From Sulfuriferula sp047300855 (lineage in GTDB: Bacteria > Pseudomonadota > Gammaproteobacteria > Burkholderiales > Sulfuriferulaceae): a stretch of DNA of 64,000 nt. The position numbers and the translations under genes are program-made. Under the pieces are notes generated by a model. That model searched no databases. It saw only the letters and a program-made list of their open reading frames with translations, and had not been told where the DNA came from. Every line of letters starts with the position of its first letter. Position 1 is the stretch's first letter. Shown here one piece after another: positions 62,647-64,000 of the stretch. Location of the stretch: the NCBI RefSeq assembly GCF_047300855.1, contig NZ_CP170197.1, positions 1,178,001 through 1,242,000 on the forward strand. Direction: 5' to 3'.

Positions 62647-63378
62647 TCAGAATTTCTCATCCGCTGCAAGATAACGCCACTGCCCGACGGGCAAGTCGCC
62701 CAGCTTCACAGCACCGATGCGCACGCGTTTCAGGCCCACCACCTTGAGTCCTACCAATTCGCACATGCGGCGAATCTGGCGCTTTTTTCCTTCGCGCAGG
62801 ATAAAGCTCAATTGATCCTGGTTCTGCCAGCTTACCCGTGCCGGACGCAACGCCACATCATCAAGTTTCAAGCCGTGGTTGAGCAATTTGAGCCCTTCAG
62901 TACTGAGCTTTCCTTGCACCCGCACCAGATATTCCTTGTCCACGCTCGAATCATCACCGATCAGCTGTTTGGCAATTCGTCCATCCTGTGTCAGCACCAG
63001 CAAACCCGTGGAATCAATATCCAGCCGCCCGGCAGGTGCCAGTCCGCGCGCGTGTTCGTTGGAAAAACGTATCCCGGAGCGGTCGTCAGCGTAATGATTG
63101 GGTGCTGTCACCAGCGTTGCAGCGGGTTTGTAGCCATCCTCCGCCTGGGCAGACACAAATCCCACCGGCTTGTTCAGCAAAATCGTCACCCGACTGCCTT
63201 GTTCGTGCTGCGCTTGCCGGGCCAACTCGATGCTGCAATCCGGCGACACCTTGCTTCCCAGCTCATTGACCAGTATGCCGTCCACCTTCACCCAGCCGCG
63301 TTCAATATAAACATCCGCCTCGCGGCGCGAGCACAGACCACGTTCAGACATGAGTTTGGAGAGTCGAATGGTGTCCAC
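62647..63378 (-). CDS. rRNA/tRNA pseudouridine synthase, RluB/RluF-like (RsuA family)
   Basis: The product of about 243 residues has an S4 domain (LSKLMSERGLCSRREADVYIE) and a RsuA-family catalytic domain with the nucleophile Asp in GRLDIDSTGLLVLTQDG and the REGKKRQIRRMCELVG motif. The C-terminal VGLKRVRIGAVKLGDLPVGQ points to an RluF-like 23S U2604 enzyme. The start is uncertain: GTG at 63378 gives the usual length before the S4 domain, and a TTG at 63435 would add 19 residues. It ends convergent with the aspartic protease gene. Confidence 0.88.
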   Translation of the reverse strand: MDTIRLSKLMSERGLCSRREADVYIERGWVKVDGILVNELGSKVSPDCSIELARQAQHEQGSRVTILLNKPVGFVSAQAEDGYKPAATLVTAPNHYADDRSGIRFSNEHARGLAPAGRLDIDSTGLLVLTQDGRIAKQLIGDDSSVDKEYLVRVQGKLSTEGLKLLNHGLKLDDVALRPARVSWQNQDQLSFILREGKKRQIRRMCELVGLKVVGLKRVRIGAVKLGDLPVGQWRYLAADEKF

Positions 63379-63481
63379 AATGCAGGCCAGTTCAAAAGCC
63401 GGAATTTTACGCGACACTCGGCAGAATGCGCGCAATTTGTTTGACTGAAAAAGCCCGCTGTGATTAAATGCGCGCCTTATT

Positions 63482-63556
63482 GGGCGGTTAGCTCAGTGGT
63501 AGAGCACTGCCTTCACACGGCAGGGGTCGCAAGTTCAAACCTTGCACCGCCCACCA
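63482..63556 (+). tRNA. tRNA-Val (anticodon CAC)
   Basis: The 75-base sequence folds as a cloverleaf: acceptor GGGCGGT/ACCGCCC, D arm with GCTCAGTGGTAGAGC, anticodon stem CTGCC/GGCAG with loop TTCACAC (anticodon CAC, valine) and T arm with GTTCAAAC. CCA is encoded at 63554-63556. A terminator candidate follows 35 bases downstream. The 3' end is a typical target for integrases. Confidence 0.97.
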
Positions 63557-63590
63557 GCAATAACATAGTTAAAACAACAGCTTACAATAG

Positions 63591-63613
63591 TCCAGCCTGG
63601 TGCTGGATTTTTT
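63591..63613 (+). terminator. Terminator after tRNA-Val
   Basis: TCCAGC (63591-63596) and GCTGGA (63602-63607) form a 6-base stem with a 5-base loop, followed by six T (63608-63613). It is placed to end the tRNA transcript. Confidence 0.78.
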
Positions 63614-63653
63614 GTGTCTGGATGAAAGTAAGCAGATAGTAAGCAGTAGTCCA

Positions 63654-63677
63654 ACAAAAACCCGGCACGCGGCCGGG
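63654..63677 (-). terminator. Terminator of the small minus-strand gene
   Basis: CCCGGC (63661-63666) and GCCGGG (63672-63677) form a stem, and on the minus strand the stem is followed by TTTTTGTT (63653-63660). It lies 30 bases beyond the stop of the gene at 63707 and faces the tRNA terminator. Confidence 0.75.
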
Positions 63678-63706
63678 AAATTCGGGTTCAGGTTGGAATT
63701 AGCGGG

Positions 63707-63889
63707 TCACGGGGTGGGCTTCAATCGCATCATCTCGTCCCCAATTATTTTGCCGAAGGCTTTGCGCAGGATCGCGCCTTCCGCCTCGCTGACTTCGTTG
63801 TCGTCGAGGGCACGGGCGACGCCAGCTAGAGCCGTAAGCTGTTCACCGATGCTTGTGGCCTCGCGCATCTGCCGCCGCAGATCAATCAT
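63707..63889 (-). CDS. Small protein of unknown function next to tRNA-Val
   Basis: The 60-residue protein (MIDLRRQMREATSIGEQLTA, then VARALDDNEVSEAEGAILRK) is helical and acidic, with no membrane segment, and resembles no family I know. The ATG at 63889 has a GGAA element upstream. A longer frame with a GTG at 63955 adds 22 residues. It follows a tRNA and has its own terminator. The location fits the start of an integrated element, but there is no integrase in the window to show it. Confidence 0.55.
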   Translation of the reverse strand: MIDLRRQMREATSIGEQLTALAGVARALDDNEVSEAEGAILRKAFGKIIGDEMMRLKPTP

Positions 63890-64000
63890 TTTTGGACTTT
63901 CCAGTGCTGGTGAACTCACGCTATGCAGCCGCCTCTTGTGGCCTATCTTCTGCACGGCAAGCGAATTACATTGGCCCCAGGGTCGTCAAGTTCTGCATCT

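Noticed and set aside
63628..63650. Repeated AGTAAGCAG words after tRNA-Val, considered as a recombination site
   Set aside because: Only two short copies are present and neither matches the tRNA 3' end, so there is no support for an attachment site.

Overview
The window is dense, ordinary bacterial chromosome of moderately high GC content. The gene repertoire and protein style point to a betaproteobacterium, probably an environmental, metal-exposed member of the Nitrosomonadales/Gallionellales type. This is inference from the mer and RND metal genes, secreted DsrE-like proteins, small c-type cytochrome, DUF3579, DUF3240 and an Rnf complex. No rRNA, CRISPR array, transposase or recognisable prophage module was seen. 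One tRNA, Val(CAC), lies near the right end and may mark the edge of an accessory region.

Layout. 1-6.9 kb: the tail of an adenylate-cyclase-like gene, then a heavy-metal RND efflux operon (small His-rich protein, adaptor, pump, DUF3240 protein, outer-membrane factor). 6.9-16.7 kb: mutS, a Bax-inhibitor-1 protein, a GAF-GGDEF-EAL protein, rlmD, a CNNM/CBS protein and an EAL-HDOD protein. 16.8-21.9 kb: pgl, a DUF4139 protein, an FMN reductase, a TMEM175-like channel and a Fic protein with its own HTH and palindromic sites upstream. 22-27.6 kb (minus strand): rsxABCDGE with an unknown gene translationally coupled at its 3' end, followed by a decayed duplicate of part of rsxE. 27.7-32.1 kb: ald, pbpC and pyrD. 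32.1-35.6 kb: a mercury-resistance locus (merR divergent from merT-merP-merA and a divergent merB-like gene). 35.7-40.9 kb: a GNAT gene broken by a pentanucleotide repeat, a DinB protein, a GST remnant, a DsrE-like protein, dacC-type carboxypeptidase, and a MarR regulator with a membrane protein that share one palindromic operator. 41-46.1 kb: a 2-oxoacid dehydrogenase operon in which E2 and E3 are one polypeptide. 46.2-53.3 kb: an M17 aminopeptidase, aroC, a GAF-PAS-GGDEF protein, rpsT, DUF3579, a PuuD-like membrane protein and sodB. 53.3-64 kb: argD-argF-argG, ppnP, yajQ, a CBS protein, a second DsrE-like protein, rsgA, phhB, a cytochrome c, an M48 protease, orn, an aspartic protease, a pseudouridine synthase, tRNA-Val and a small unknown gene.

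How the parts fit. Metal defence is represented twice (RND efflux and mercury reduction). Three cyclic-di-GMP turnover or derived proteins plus YajQ suggest active c-di-GMP signalling. The Rnf complex, the alpha/beta-type 2-oxoacid dehydrogenase and arginine synthesis form the metabolic core. The most unusual observations are the E2-E3 fusion with an altered E2 catalytic motif, the pentanucleotide-repeat frameshift in the acetyltransferase gene, a penicillin-binding protein 1C whose transpeptidase has lost its catalytic motif, a Fic protein with Gln for the catalytic His, the rsxE fragment duplicated beyond its own operon, and the twin MarR palindromes. I did not find a multi-gene system that I could call wholly new.
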